25,010 nucleotides of DNA from WQZF01 sp031556405 (GTDB taxonomy: Bacteria; Pseudomonadota; Gammaproteobacteria; Burkholderiales; Rhodocyclaceae). The position numbers were made by a program, and so were the translations under genes. The stretch covers positions 1-25,010 of the forward strand of contig JAVBTC010000188.1 of NCBI GenBank assembly GCA_031556405.1, written 5' to 3'. The notes below the pieces were generated by a model that worked only from the letters and a program-made list of their open reading frames with translations, had not been told where the DNA came from and did not search any database. Shown here one piece after another: positions 1 to 7,916 of the stretch. Position 1 is the stretch's first letter. Each line of letters starts with the position of its first letter.

Positions 1-489
1 GAAGAGGATCTTCATGTCCTCGACCGAGTCGATCGCCACGCCGGCCTTGCCGACGTCGCCGGTGACGCGCGGGTGATCGGAATCGTAGCCGCGGTGCGTC
101 GCCAGATCGAAGGCCACCGAAATCCCCTGCCCGCCGGCGGCCAGCGCCTTGCGGTAGAAATCGTTGGAAGCTTCCGCCGTCGAGAAGCCGGCGTACTGAC
201 GGATCGTCCAGGGACGCCCGGCGTACATCGTCGCCTGCGGTCCGCGCACGAACGGCGCGAGGCCGGGCAGCGTATCGGTGAACGGCAGGCCGGCAAGATC
301 GGCCTTGGTATACAGCGGCTTGACGACGATGCCTTCGGGCGTCGTCCAGTTCAGCGCATCCACATCGCCGCCAGGCGCTGCTTTGGCGGCGGCCTTGCGC
401 CAGAGATCCAGATTTTGGGAGTCGGAAGTGGCGGCAGGGGAAATGGACTGCAAAGCAGACTGCGAAGCGGGCTTGTTAGCGTCGGACAT
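1..489 (-). CDS. scpA: Methylmalonyl-CoA mutase, large (catalytic) subunit, N-terminal part
   Basis: Only the first 163 codons are in the window; the gene runs off the left edge with its frame open. The product would be the adenosylcobalamin-dependent mutase that interconverts succinyl-CoA and (R)-methylmalonyl-CoA in propionate metabolism. Recognisable family blocks include WTTPEGI, PLYTKADL, the PGLAPFVRGPQATMYAGRPWTIRQYAGF region and the GGQGISVAFDLATHRGYDSDHPR region, which belong to the substrate-binding TIM barrel. The start at 489 is supported by a GAGGTG ribosome-binding site about 5 nt upstream. Residues 1-30 are a poorly conserved Ser/Ala-rich leader, as in other members. The cobalamin-binding C-terminus lies outside the window, so intactness cannot be judged. 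The symbol (scpA, mutB or mcmA) depends on the naming scheme used. Confidence 0.93.
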   Translation of the reverse strand, partial: MSDANKPASQSALQSISPAATSDSQNLDLWRKAAAKAAPGGDVDALNWTTPEGIVVKPLYTKADLAGLPFTDTLPGLAPFVRGPQATMYAGRPWTIRQYAGFSTAEASNDFYRKALAAGGQGISVAFDLATHRGYDSDHPRVTGDVGKAGVAIDSVEDMKILF

Positions 490-795
490 GAGCACCTCGT
501 ATCGATTCGGGGCGAGTTGATTCAGTGGAAAAGAGAATCCGGGGAGTCTGTTGCTTATCCGTTTTCTGCGACTCTTGAGTTCTTGGACGTTGGCAGGGAA
601 CCTCTCCCATGACCGCATCCAGAATTGCACTCAAAATCGCATCCGGAAGTTCCGGCGCACCGGACATTGAAGGATTGCCGGTACTGACGGACTGTCAAAA
701 CTATCGATTTTACCTGAAGATTTGCGCGTTAAAGTGAACAAATCGCGACGCGCTTCGTCACCGCGAGAAAAATGCAACCTTGTATTTTTCCGCTC
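490..795. other. Intergenic region between mutase gene and repeat copy A
   Basis: About 300 bases with no convincing gene. Coding-like composition is lost towards 780, where the sequence becomes AT-rich. On the minus strand, TTGACA at 694-699 could be a -35 element for the mutase gene, but no good -10 hexamer follows at the right spacing. No RNA gene or terminator was recognised. Confidence 0.5.
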
Positions 796-875
796 ATTTT
801 CCAAATAACAATTAAATTTTACTTTATATATGTAGAAAATCTACATTAATAATTAAACCGTAAAAAATGGAAAAT
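796..875 (+). repeat. Dispersed AT-rich repeat, copy A
   Basis: An 80-bp AT-rich element bounded by perfect 8-bp inverted ends, ATTTTCCA at 796-803 and TGGAAAAT at 868-875. The core TATATGTAG lies at 827-835, followed by AATTAAA at 851-857. Internal TGTAG/CTACA (831-835 and 841-845) can form a small hairpin. It aligns along its length with copies B, C and D. The right end is 6 bp from the stop codon of the TauE/SafE gene at 882. Confidence 0.75.
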
Positions 876-881
876 CACGCT

Positions 882-1682
882 TTATTGAAAAAGACTCCAG
901 ACCATCTTCGCCGCCAGAAAAATCAGGATCGCGGCAAAAATCCGTTTCAAAACGACCACCGGCAGACGATAAGCCAGCGCGGCACCGAACGGGGCGCAGA
1001 TCATCGAAGCGGGCGCCAGGCAAAGCACCGCGGGCAGATAGACGAACCCCAGGCTTTCCGGCGGCAGGCTGGAATTCGCCCAGCCGTTATAGATGTAGCC
1101 GAGCGTGCCGCCGATGGCGATCGGAAGCCCGACCGCCGCCGACGTGCCGATCGCCTGCCGCATCTGCACATTGCACCAGGCCAGGAAAGGCACCGTCAGG
1201 GAGCCGCCGCCGATGGCGACGAAACACGAGAGCGCACCGATCCCCGCTCCGACCGAACCCAGGCCAACCACGCCGGGCAGCTCGCGCGAAGCCTTGGGCT
1301 TGAAATCGACAATCATCTGTACCGCGATCAGGCAGACGAATACGGTGAAAAAGATCGACAACGGCCGCGTCGGCACCTGCGCGGCAAACAGCGTGCCCAG
1401 CGCCGTACCGATCAGGATTCCGGGCGTGATTACCGCCACCACGCGCCACAGCACGGCATGACGCTTGTGATGCGCGCGCATGCTGGAAAACGAGGTGAAA
1501 ATGATCGCGCACATCGACGTGCCGAGCGCCAGATGCAGCACTTCGCCCGGTGGGAATCCCTGGGCGGAAAACAGCATCGCCAGCACTGGCGTCATGATCA
1601 GCCCGCCGCCGATGCCGAGCAGCCCGGAAAAGATACCTGTCAGCGCACCGAGCGCGAAATAGAGAAGCCACCACCAAGTCAT
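882..1682 (-). CDS. TauE/SafE family membrane transporter (probable sulfite/anion exporter)
   Basis: A 266-residue polytopic inner-membrane protein. It starts MTWWWLLYFALGALTGIFSG and contains the family's glycine-rich GLLGIGGGLIMTPVL block near residue 25 and a second copy-like block, VAIGGGSLTVPFLAW, in the second half. This is the typical inverted-repeat architecture of TauE/SafE (DUF81) proteins, with about eight hydrophobic segments. Members export sulfite, sulfoacetate or related anions, but substrate cannot be assigned here. The frame stays open upstream to 1808, but that extension is hydrophilic and unlike the family, so the ATG at 1682, directly before the first membrane helix, is chosen. 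The gene lies downstream of the 6S RNA terminator, and its stop codon is next to repeat copy A. Confidence 0.88.
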   Translation of the reverse strand: MTWWWLLYFALGALTGIFSGLLGIGGGLIMTPVLAMLFSAQGFPPGEVLHLALGTSMCAIIFTSFSSMRAHHKRHAVLWRVVAVITPGILIGTALGTLFAAQVPTRPLSIFFTVFVCLIAVQMIVDFKPKASRELPGVVGLGSVGAGIGALSCFVAIGGGSLTVPFLAWCNVQMRQAIGTSAAVGLPIAIGGTLGYIYNGWANSSLPPESLGFVYLPAVLCLAPASMICAPFGAALAYRLPVVVLKRIFAAILIFLAAKMVWSLFQ

Positions 1683-1866
1683 AACGAGGTTCCGGCAAGA
1701 ATTTGGATGAGAATCACGCGCCGCCCCGAACCGCGTAACGGGAATAAGCCCGAAACGGTGACGCCGGTTGGCACCCGCAAAACCATCGAACGCCGCAAAG
1801 CGTCCCAAAGCGTCCGTTTCCCGGTCACGGGAAAACTCAGGGAAGCAGCCTTTTTCAGTTTATGCG

Positions 1867-1913
1867 ATAAAAAAACAGCGTGGGAATCCGTTAAAGGAAC
1901 CCCACGCTGTCGC
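1867..1913 (-). terminator. Rho-independent terminator after 6S RNA
   Basis: On the minus strand a 10-bp perfect stem, ACAGCGTGGG paired with CCCACGCTGT (1875-1884 and 1901-1910), is followed by a run of about seven T. It lies just downstream of the predicted 3' end of the 6S RNA and upstream of the TauE/SafE gene, so it should end the zapBA-ssrS transcript or the 6S precursor. Confidence 0.85.
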
Positions 1914-1920
1914 GTGATGA

Positions 1921-2093
1921 AACCCCCGCCTGTACCGTTAGACCGGCATCCTGAACCGAGGTCCAGAAGGGCCGCTTTCCTTCCGCGTCAGGCTCACCCA
2001 CAAGGGGCGCGCACACAGCGGTGTCTTGGGCTGCAGCCAATGCCATTCAGCATTGGTTCAAGGAATATATGGCCTTGACGAGCACCGCAGGGG
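1921..2093 (-). ncRNA. ssrS: 6S RNA (SsrS), RNA polymerase regulator
   Basis: 6S RNA mimics an open promoter and binds sigma-70 RNA polymerase. Evidence: it lies directly downstream of zapA, its usual partner in proteobacteria, and is followed by a strong terminator. The minus-strand sequence contains GGGUGAGCCUGACGCGG, which resembles the E. coli 6S segment GGUGAGCAUGCUCGG at a comparable internal position. It also contains CCUUGAACCAAUG and CUGCAGCCC near the 5' side. The proposed ends pair as CCCCUGC (from 2093) with GCGGGGG (to 1923), giving a terminal stem and a length near 173 nt, close to the usual 180. Ends are approximate because they are inferred from this pairing. A covariance-model search would settle the boundaries. 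Confidence 0.8.
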
Positions 2094-2170
2094 AAAACCA
2101 GAAAAACTGTTTGTGACTTTCGCCGAACAATTCAAAAAGATACCGCAGCGCAATGACGTAAGGCTATGAC

Positions 2171-2485
2171 TTACTGCTGCGACAGCACCATTTCAAGTTG
2201 TTCTTCCATATTGGAAATTCTACGCCGAATCGCGCCAAAGTCCAGCCCGTCTATCGATTCTCCATGCCGCTTTTGTAGGGACAGATATTCATGAGCGATG
2301 TTGAGCGCGGCCATCACGGCAATGCGTTCGGCAATATTGCTGTGCGTACGCTCCGCGATTTCGTGCATCTTCTCGTCCAGGTACGACACCGCCGCACGCA
2401 GCGACGCCTGTTCTTCCGGCGGACAGGCGATCCGGTATTCCTTGCCGAGAAGTACGATATCGAGATAATTGGCTTCGTTGACCAT
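2171..2485 (-). CDS. zapA: Cell division protein ZapA
   Basis: A 104-residue protein of the ZapA family, which binds and cross-links FtsZ filaments at the division ring. The N-terminal beta-hairpin region reads VNEANYLDIVLLGKEYRIACPPEEQ, and residues 25-100 form a long helix with a coiled coil (AAVSYLDEKMHEIAERT ... AVMAALNIAHEYLSLQ), as expected. Length is typical of the family. Neighbours are a zapB-like gene upstream and 6S RNA downstream, the standard proteobacterial arrangement. The ribosome-binding site is weak. The leader carries a 12-bp tandem duplication at 2509-2532. Confidence 0.93.
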   Translation of the reverse strand: MVNEANYLDIVLLGKEYRIACPPEEQASLRAAVSYLDEKMHEIAERTHSNIAERIAVMAALNIAHEYLSLQKRHGESIDGLDFGAIRRRISNMEEQLEMVLSQQ

Positions 2486-2508
2486 TGCGGAGCATCCGGA
2501 TTTTCAGC

Positions 2509-2532
2509 GATTCTGGTTTTGATTCTGGTTTT
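2509..2532. repeat. 12-bp tandem duplication in the zapA leader
   Basis: GATTCTGGTTTT occurs twice in perfect tandem at 2509-2520 and 2521-2532, in the gap between the zapB-like gene and zapA. It is non-coding and probably a local slippage product. Confidence 0.8.
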
Positions 2533-2614
2533 ATTTGACTCTACATCCCGCCTTGCATTTCGCCGTCTGAGCGCGACAGCTTTCGTTTTTTTCGCTTTCG
2601 CGAAAGCACGCCCG

Positions 2615-2821
2615 TTACAGATCCGTTTCGGGGATCTGCGCCACCAGCGTCTCCAACCGCTGCCGCGCGTCACCGATCAGTTTTTCGAGGCGATCCTTTT
2701 CGCTCTGCATTCGTTCGAGGCGCGCGCGCAAATCGTTGTTTTCGGAACGCAGTGTGCGGCACAAGTTCACGACACGTGAAACTTTTCCTTCGAGCGTGGT
2801 GAGTTCGTTGATCATCCGCAT
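2615..2821 (-). CDS. zapB: ZapB-like coiled-coil cell division protein (TIGR02449 type)
   Basis: A 68-residue protein predicted to be almost entirely coiled coil: ELTTLEGKVSRVVNLCRTLRSEN followed by LRARLERMQSEKDRLEKLI, with leucine and hydrophobic residues in heptad spacing. Small proteins of this kind commonly precede zapA in beta- and gammaproteobacteria and are annotated as TIGR02449 or ZapB-like. ZapB bridges ZapA and the chromosome terminus region at the Z ring. Direct homology to E. coli ZapB is weak, so the functional call rests on context and shape. The start is uncertain. The first ATG lies at 2821 and a second at codon 3 (2815). A strong promoter (-35 at 2847-2852, -10 at 2823-2828) would start transcription almost exactly at the second ATG. 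Confidence 0.8.
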   Translation of the reverse strand: MRMINELTTLEGKVSRVVNLCRTLRSENNDLRARLERMQSEKDRLEKLIGDARQRLETLVAQIPETDL

Positions 2822-2822
2822 G

Positions 2823-2852
2823 ACTATAGAGGGAAAGACAAAACCCGGTCAA
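2823..2852 (-). promoter_or_regulatory. Sigma-70-type promoter for zapB-zapA-ssrS
   Basis: On the minus strand TTGACC (2847-2852) is followed after 18 nt by TATAGT (2823-2828). The predicted transcription start is about 2815-2816, which overlaps the start codon region of the zapB-like gene, so little or no 5' leader would exist. Confidence 0.6.
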
Positions 2853-3148
2853 GGATGAAGCGCATATTTCCCCTTTGTGCTCCGGGCTTTGCGTTACAAT
2901 TTTTCGCTTCGCCATTCCTTCGTCACAATCCATACGCCATTTTCGGAAAAAAAGCTGCAGAAAACACCGCCTCCGAACCGCCGCCGGGTGGAAAACCGGT
3001 CGCCGCGCGGTCCTTTCGTTCTCGTGGCTTGTCGGCCGTTTCGGTTCTGGCCGTTTCAGTCTTTTTCCATGTTTCTCCACGGCGTGGAAATTTCGCCCCC
3101 GGCATATCGCCAAGCCGCAATATTCGTCGTGCACATCACTCGTAAGTC
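2853..3148. other. Upstream region of the transporter permease gene
   Basis: About 300 bases between divergent genes. TACAAT at 2895-2900 could be a plus-strand -10 element, without a well-placed -35. The region was read for a cobalamin riboswitch (a GCCACTG-type B12 box), and none was recognised. No gene or RNA can be supported. Confidence 0.45.
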
Positions 3149-4126
3149 ATGCAAGCTCACCGCCGCGCCCTGTCCGTACTCATCCTGCTGATCGCCCTGG
3201 CGTTCGGCTGCGTCCTGCTCGCGCTCCTGGCCGGCAGCATCTCCATCGCTCCGGGCGAAGCGCTGGCGGCATTGCTCGGGCAGGATTCCCCCAACGCCGC
3301 CATCGTCACCCGCCTGCGCTGGCCGCGCGTGCTCGCCGGATTCGCCTGCGGCGGCCTGCTGGCGCTGTCCGGCGCGCTGATGCAGATTCTGCTGAAAAAC
3401 CCGCTGGCCGACCCGTATATCCTCGGCGTTTCCGGCGGCGCCGGCGTCGGCGCGATGCTGGCGCTGTTTTTCGGCCTGTCGCTGACCGGCGTCAACGCGC
3501 TCGCTTTCGCCGGCGCGCTGGGGACGATTCTGCTGGTGTTCGGGCTGGCGCACGGCGACGGTTCCTGGACGCAGACGCGCCTCCTGCTGACCGGCGTCAT
3601 CGTCGCCGCCGGCTGCGGCGCGCTGATCACGCTGGTGCTTTCGGTCGCGCCCGAACGGCAATTGCGCGGCATGCTTTTCTGGCTGATGGGCGATCTGGCG
3701 CAAGCGAATACGCCGTATCTGACCTTCATGGCGCTCGTGGTCTCGCTCGGCGCGGTGTTTCCGTTCGCGCGCGAATTGAATCTGCTCGCACGCGGCGGCG
3801 AAACGGCGCAAAGCCTCGGCGTCGACGTGACCCGGCTGCGCCGCGTCGTTTACGCCATCGCCGCATTCGCGACGGCGGTAGCCGTCACCAGCGCCGGGAC
3901 GATCGGTTTCATCGGCCTGATCGTGCCGCACCTGGTACGCCTTCTGATCGGCAACGACCAGCGCCTGCTGTTGCCGGCCACCGTCCTTGCCGGCGGCAGT
4001 CTGCTGCTGCTCGCCGACACGCTGGCACGCACGCTGATCGCGCCGCAGCAACTGCCAGTGGGCGTGCTCACGGCGCTGATCGGCGTCCCGGTATTTTTGT
4101 TCCTGTTGTCGCGCCACCCGCGTTAG
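3149..4126 (+). CDS. ABC transporter permease, FecCD/BtuC family (cobalamin or iron-siderophore uptake)
   Basis: A 325-residue inner-membrane permease with about ten hydrophobic segments. Family hallmarks are RWPRVLAGFACGGLLALSGA near residue 55, NPLADPYILGVSGGAGVGA near residue 90, and GTIGFIGLIVPHLVRLLIGN followed by LLPATVLAGGSLLLLADTLAR in the C-terminal third, where the ATPase couples. This family forms the homodimeric channel of vitamin B12 and ferric-siderophore importers. It is followed by the matching ATPase. No periplasmic binding protein or TonB receptor gene is in the window, so substrate is undecided; cobalamin would fit a cell carrying a B12-dependent mutase. The ATG at 3149 starts a cytoplasmic stretch of about eight residues before helix 1. 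The ribosome-binding site is poor. Confidence 0.9.
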   Translation: MQAHRRALSVLILLIALAFGCVLLALLAGSISIAPGEALAALLGQDSPNAAIVTRLRWPRVLAGFACGGLLALSGALMQILLKNPLADPYILGVSGGAGVGAMLALFFGLSLTGVNALAFAGALGTILLVFGLAHGDGSWTQTRLLLTGVIVAAGCGALITLVLSVAPERQLRGMLFWLMGDLAQANTPYLTFMALVVSLGAVFPFARELNLLARGGETAQSLGVDVTRLRRVVYAIAAFATAVAVTSAGTIGFIGLIVPHLVRLLIGNDQRLLLPATVLAGGSLLLLADTLARTLIAPQQLPVGVLTALIGVPVFLFLLSRHPR

Positions 4127-4136
4127 ACACACTTTT

Positions 4137-4217
4137 ATTCCAACATTGGAAATTAATTTACCTTCCAGTATCACTACCAATATAGTTTTAAACTTATCAA
4201 AAATTTAGAAAAATTCC
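4137..4217 (-). repeat. Dispersed AT-rich repeat, copy D
   Basis: An element of about 80 bp read on the minus strand. Core GTAGTGATA is at 4169-4177, AATTAA precedes the TTGGAAT end at 4138-4144, and a TTTTTCTAAATTTTTGA-type left arm ends near 4217. It aligns well with copy B over its whole length, including the shared CGGA...TTTTTCTAA start. It fills nearly the whole gap between permease and ATPase genes, beginning about 10 nt after the permease stop and ending next to the ATPase ribosome-binding site. Confidence 0.7.
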
Positions 4218-4230
4218 GAGGAACAGGATT

Positions 4231-5043
4231 TTGGGCGCCGCTTTAAACACCTCTTCGAATCCGGTTTCAAACGCCGCGGGGCTGTTCGCCGTGCACTCGC
4301 TCGAGGTTCGCATCGGCGGCCATCACGTCTGCTCCGGCCTCGACCTCGTCCTGGCGCCGGGCGAACGGCTGGCGCTGCTGGGGAAAAACGGCGCCGGAAA
4401 ATCGACGCTGCTTGCTACCTGGGCCGGCTTGCGCGCACCGCAGGCCGGTGAAATCCTGCTCGCCGGGAAAAGCTATGCCGCTCAAGGCCCTACCGCTGCC
4501 GCACGCTGCCGCGGCTGGCTGGCGCAGAAGCAGCACGACGCTTTCGCCAGTACCGTGCTCGAAACCGTGCTGATCGGCCGGCATCCGCACCTGACGCGCT
4601 GGCAATGGGAATCGGAGCGGGATGTGGCGCTGGCGCGGGCAGCGCTCGCGCGGGTCGGGCTGGAAGCACTCGAGGCGCGGGAAATCCATACCCTCTCCGG
4701 CGGTGAGCGGCAACGCCTGGCGATTGCCGCGCTTCTCACCCAGGCGCCGCGGCTTTATCTGCTCGACGAGCCGCTGGCGCATCTCGACCTCAACCACCAG
4801 ATCGCCGTGCTCGAACAATTCAGCCGCCTGGCGCAAACCGAAGGCGCGTCGTGGGCGATGGCGCTGCACGACCCGGCATTGGCCGCGCGCTATTGCGACC
4901 GCGCCTTATTGCTCTTTGGCGACGGCGAATTCCTGCTCGGAAAAAGTGAGGACGTGCTCACGGCGGAGAACCTGAGCCGTCTCTATGCATACCCCTTGCG
5001 CGAATTCAGCGACCGGGGGCGGCGCTGGTTCGTTCCGGACTGA
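4231..5043 (+). CDS. ABC transporter ATP-binding protein, BtuD/FecE type
   Basis: A 270-residue ATPase that energises the upstream FecCD-type permease. Visible motifs are Walker A GKNGAGKST (residues 51-59), Q-loop LAQKQ near residue 100, signature LSGGERQRLAIA (155-166), Walker B LYLLDEP (175-181), D-loop HLD (184-186) and the H-loop histidine in MALHDP. Length is normal for BtuD/FhuC-like subunits. The start is read as TTG at 4231 because AGGAACAGGA lies a few bases upstream. Residues 1-18 before the first beta strand are not conserved, so a later start is possible. Unusually for a permease/ATPase pair, the two genes are separated by 104 nt of AT-rich sequence made mostly of repeat copy D. 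Confidence 0.9.
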   Translation: MGAALNTSSNPVSNAAGLFAVHSLEVRIGGHHVCSGLDLVLAPGERLALLGKNGAGKSTLLATWAGLRAPQAGEILLAGKSYAAQGPTAAARCRGWLAQKQHDAFASTVLETVLIGRHPHLTRWQWESERDVALARAALARVGLEALEAREIHTLSGGERQRLAIAALLTQAPRLYLLDEPLAHLDLNHQIAVLEQFSRLAQTEGASWAMALHDPALAARYCDRALLLFGDGEFLLGKSEDVLTAENLSRLYAYPLREFSDRGRRWFVPD

Positions 5044-5340
5044 ATTCCGCTCTCACTCCACGCGGGACCCAATCCGAAACCCGCAATACCACAAGTCCGC
5101 GCAGGAAAAGCCCGTGAGCGCGGCATACATAAAAATTTGTATTTTGCCGGTTTCGCCTTGCCGTACTTCCCGTATTATCTGCATTCGTTTCCGTGTCAAA
5201 GTTTTTATGCGTATCGCCTGAATCTCTCCAGGCAGAGGGGGGTTGCGGAATTCGCATTGGAACCACCCCGCCACGCGCCATACTCCATCAACCGATCGAC
5301 CAGAATCATGGCCGGCAGACCGGCCAGCCCGGATGAAACA
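5044..5340. other. Intergenic region before the 818-residue protein gene
   Basis: About 300 bases. The downstream reading frame is open through part of this stretch, but the translated residues look unlike a protein N-terminus and no good ribosome-binding site is seen before 5341. TATTAT near 5174-5179 could be a -10 hexamer, without a convincing -35. No RNA gene was recognised. Confidence 0.4.
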
Positions 5341-7797
5341 ATGTCGAACAGCGCCTATCTACTCAACACGCCCACACGAGTGAGCGACCTCGCGGCAATG
5401 AACGGCCAGTGGCTGATCGTTGCCGAAGCGCGCCACTGTGTCCCGCTTCCATGGCTCTGCATGTTTGGAGAAGCAGATTTGCGGCCCTGCAAAATCAGAT
5501 TCAATCATTCGAAATTCGTCGACGGTGAAAAACGGATATTGCTGAGCAAGTTCACCATCCTGAATCCGAGCACTTCGGTCAAAGCGGCAAAAAGCAACCT
5601 CGCGAAGGCGCTCCCTGTTTTCGAAGCCCTGGCCGGCGATGCACGGACCGGAGCCAGGCACTGGCAGGCTGCCCTGGCCTCGCTCGAAACGTTCCCGTTC
5701 GAGTATCTGACCATCGATCCCACCGAAATCCTGTTGATGGACGACCTGAAGGCGGGCGCAATGGAATTTGTATCGGCAATTTCCTCCGGCGACCCCGCCC
5801 TCGAGGCCAGGCGGCGAATTTCCGGCCTTGATGCCGATGCCGAAACTGCGGAAAACGCCGTTGGGCTCAGAGGAGGCTTTCTTTCCTCGGCGTGGTTTCA
5901 AAAATGCAAGCAAACACCCGAGGAAGCCAAAAAAAATCTTGAACTGCTCGCAAGACTCGACACCTGTAATCTGGCGCAAACCGAAGACGGATATGAAATC
6001 CTCCCTCTCGACCTGAATGCGCTGAACCCGCCGGACCGCTTTTGGGAAAACGCGGAATTGATGGAAAAAGGCGCCCGGCAACTCTCCGTCAGCCACGGCA
6101 AATGCACGATCAAGGAGGGAAAGAAGCATTATTCGACCAGCCTCACCAACTTATCGGACAGGCGGCTCCGCGTGAAAATGTTCGGGGGATTCGCCGGATC
6201 CCAGGGCTCCTATGTACTGGCGAACTATACGAAAGAGTGGTTCTCCGCCAAGGACTTCATCGACTGGTACGGCGTCTCGAAGGACGGCTGGATTCTGCCC
6301 GGCGAAACCGTCACCGACAGCAACAACTGGGGTGGGGGCGATGATGGATTCTGGGCGTATTGGTGTGAAAACGAGGATAAGGAACGGGTCGTCGCGCTTG
6401 CTCAAAACCCGCAATCATCCGGCGCCGAATCGACCGGACACGACCCGTCGGACTCCGAAGCGCCCAGTCCCGACCCGTTCCGTGCGGCAATCGACGCGAA
6501 CATTGCCGTATGCAGGAATCTCGCGCGCGAATTGACGCACACGGAAATCGATCTCGATCAAAATGGAGTGCTGTGGCTCGACGGCCTCCTCGAACAACTT
6601 CGTACCCGTTCCGAGCCCCTCAATGAAGGGCTGATCTACGCATTCGGCGTGTACCTGGGTGAATGCATCATCCATGCGGCCGGCGGCGAATGGGAAGTGC
6701 AAGGGGGGGAAAACAAGGACAATATCCGCGTCCGCTTTGACGACAGCAACGCCGTATTCCCGCTCAACAAAGTGAGAAAACAGCTCGCAAACGGCAAGGA
6801 GAATGGCGATTCCGTTCTGGGTCTCTATGATGTGGCAATTGCCATGAGGCCCAGGCTCCCGACGGATTGGCAACAGCGGCTTCGGTCCCTGTACGAAGAA
6901 CGGAGCGACTGCCATTTCTTCGTGCCCAACGAATCCGGTTCCACTCCGGAGTGGTCGAAAGTCAAGAAGATCGAAGGACGCTGGATCACGATTGAAACGG
7001 CCTCTGTTTCCGGACGATCGACGAAACCTGAACTCTCCCTTCCCCTGGACCAGATTTCCGGTTTCTATGCCACCGATCCATATGGCTTACTGATTGATTC
7101 GGAAGGTTTTACCGGCGTTCCCGCCGCACCGGTTCCCGCAGGAACCGCCGGAAGCGGAAACCGGCCCCGGCAGACGACCTCGTCTCCCCCCGATGCCGGG
7201 ATGGAACACGCGATTTCCCGCCTGAGAAACTCCTTTTACAGCAGCCAGAAATCGTTGAACGCCCGTACCTTCCAGTCGGTTTGCGCGCGCAGCCCCTATT
7301 GGATGAGTCCCGACGAACCGTTGCACGAAACCGTCAACCAGCAGCTGCTCCTGCTCTCGGAAGGGACGATCGTCTGGGCGGCACTGATTCAGGCCAACAA
7401 GCTTCTTTTTTCTCCGGGAATCGACGATTGTCCCGCGCAACTGGTCTACAGCCGCGATCCTTATTTCGATTCCCGGCCTCAGGAACTCCGCCGGATCGGG
7501 CGCAGTATCTTCAAACTGAAAAACACAACACCCGCCGATCAGGAAGAAAAAGCCGTTGCCGACCGGATCACGGATGAAATGGATCGATCGATGGGATGGC
7601 GATTGCCGGACATGCTTACGGACCGGGAAGCATACGCGGCGACCTTCATGGTCTTTCGCCGGCACATTCCCAACGGCGTGCTGTCCGCAGGCTGCTTTCC
7701 CATACTGACCCATCCGTCTACACAAGCCGTCATGATCGTCCCCGGCGAATTCTGGCCGATCGAGCTCATCAAGTCGTGGAAGGAAGAAAAACTATAG
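5341..7797 (+). CDS. Large three-module protein of unknown function
   Basis: An 818-residue predicted cytoplasmic protein with no signal peptide or clear membrane helix. I do not recognise the whole protein. Three parts are separated by two Pro/Ser/Thr-rich linkers at about 357-383 and 591-620. Part 1 (1-355) has a conserved-looking start (WLIVAEARHCVPLPWLCMF) and a beta-rich stretch ending KDGWILPGETVTDSNNWGGG. Part 2 (about 381-505) contains LNEGLIYAFGVYLGECIIHAAGGEW and VFPLNKVRKQLANG, a pattern reminiscent of DUF3806-like domains. Part 3 (621-818) contains LLLLSEGTIVWAALIQANKLLFSPG and a tail with PGEFWPIELIKSW. The ATG at 5341 is chosen over upstream in-frame starts because GGATG precedes it and the residues before it are atypical. 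It converges on the receiver-like gene at 8681-7917; a functional link is speculative. Confidence 0.8.
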   Translation: MSNSAYLLNTPTRVSDLAAMNGQWLIVAEARHCVPLPWLCMFGEADLRPCKIRFNHSKFVDGEKRILLSKFTILNPSTSVKAAKSNLAKALPVFEALAGDARTGARHWQAALASLETFPFEYLTIDPTEILLMDDLKAGAMEFVSAISSGDPALEARRRISGLDADAETAENAVGLRGGFLSSAWFQKCKQTPEEAKKNLELLARLDTCNLAQTEDGYEILPLDLNALNPPDRFWENAELMEKGARQLSVSHGKCTIKEGKKHYSTSLTNLSDRRLRVKMFGGFAGSQGSYVLANYTKEWFSAKDFIDWYGVSKDGWILPGETVTDSNNWGGGDDGFWAYWCENEDKERVVALAQNPQSSGAESTGHDPSDSEAPSPDPFRAAIDANIAVCRNLARELTHTEIDLDQNGVLWLDGLLEQLRTRSEPLNEGLIYAFGVYLGECIIHAAGGEWEVQGGENKDNIRVRFDDSNAVFPLNKVRKQLANGKENGDSVLGLYDVAIAMRPRLPTDWQQRLRSLYEERSDCHFFVPNESGSTPEWSKVKKIEGRWITIETASVSGRSTKPELSLPLDQISGFYATDPYGLLIDSEGFTGVPAAPVPAGTAGSGNRPRQTTSSPPDAGMEHAISRLRNSFYSSQKSLNARTFQSVCARSPYWMSPDEPLHETVNQQLLLLSEGTIVWAALIQANKLLFSPGIDDCPAQLVYSRDPYFDSRPQELRRIGRSIFKLKNTTPADQEEKAVADRITDEMDRSMGWRLPDMLTDREAYAATFMVFRRHIPNGVLSAGCFPILTHPSTQAVMIVPGEFWPIELIKSWKEEKL

Positions 7798-7916
7798 GCT
7801 GGGGATCGGCTGCGTAACCTTCAACGTTCATAGCGGTCCCCATGAATGAGCGCACGGGGAATTTTCCGGAAGACGGCCGGAAAAAAGCGCCTTCTGGACA
7901 GAATTTCATTTCATCC

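Noticed and set aside
867..2078. Long plus-strand open frame
   Set aside because: It lies antisense to the TauE/SafE gene and the 6S RNA. Its translation is rich in Arg, Gln and Asp without any family pattern.
2853..3148. Cobalamin riboswitch upstream of the permease gene
   Set aside because: No B12-box-like sequence or supporting structure could be identified by eye.
2875..4185. Long plus-strand frame overlapping the permease gene in another frame
   Set aside because: Arg/Ala-rich translation typical of a shadow frame in GC-rich DNA; the 3149-4126 frame has clear permease motifs.
7862..7884. Hairpin TTTTCCGG/CCGGAAAA between the convergent genes, considered as a bidirectional terminator
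   Set aside because: The T and A tracts are on the wrong sides of the stem for either strand; a terminator would need A before and T after the GC stem.
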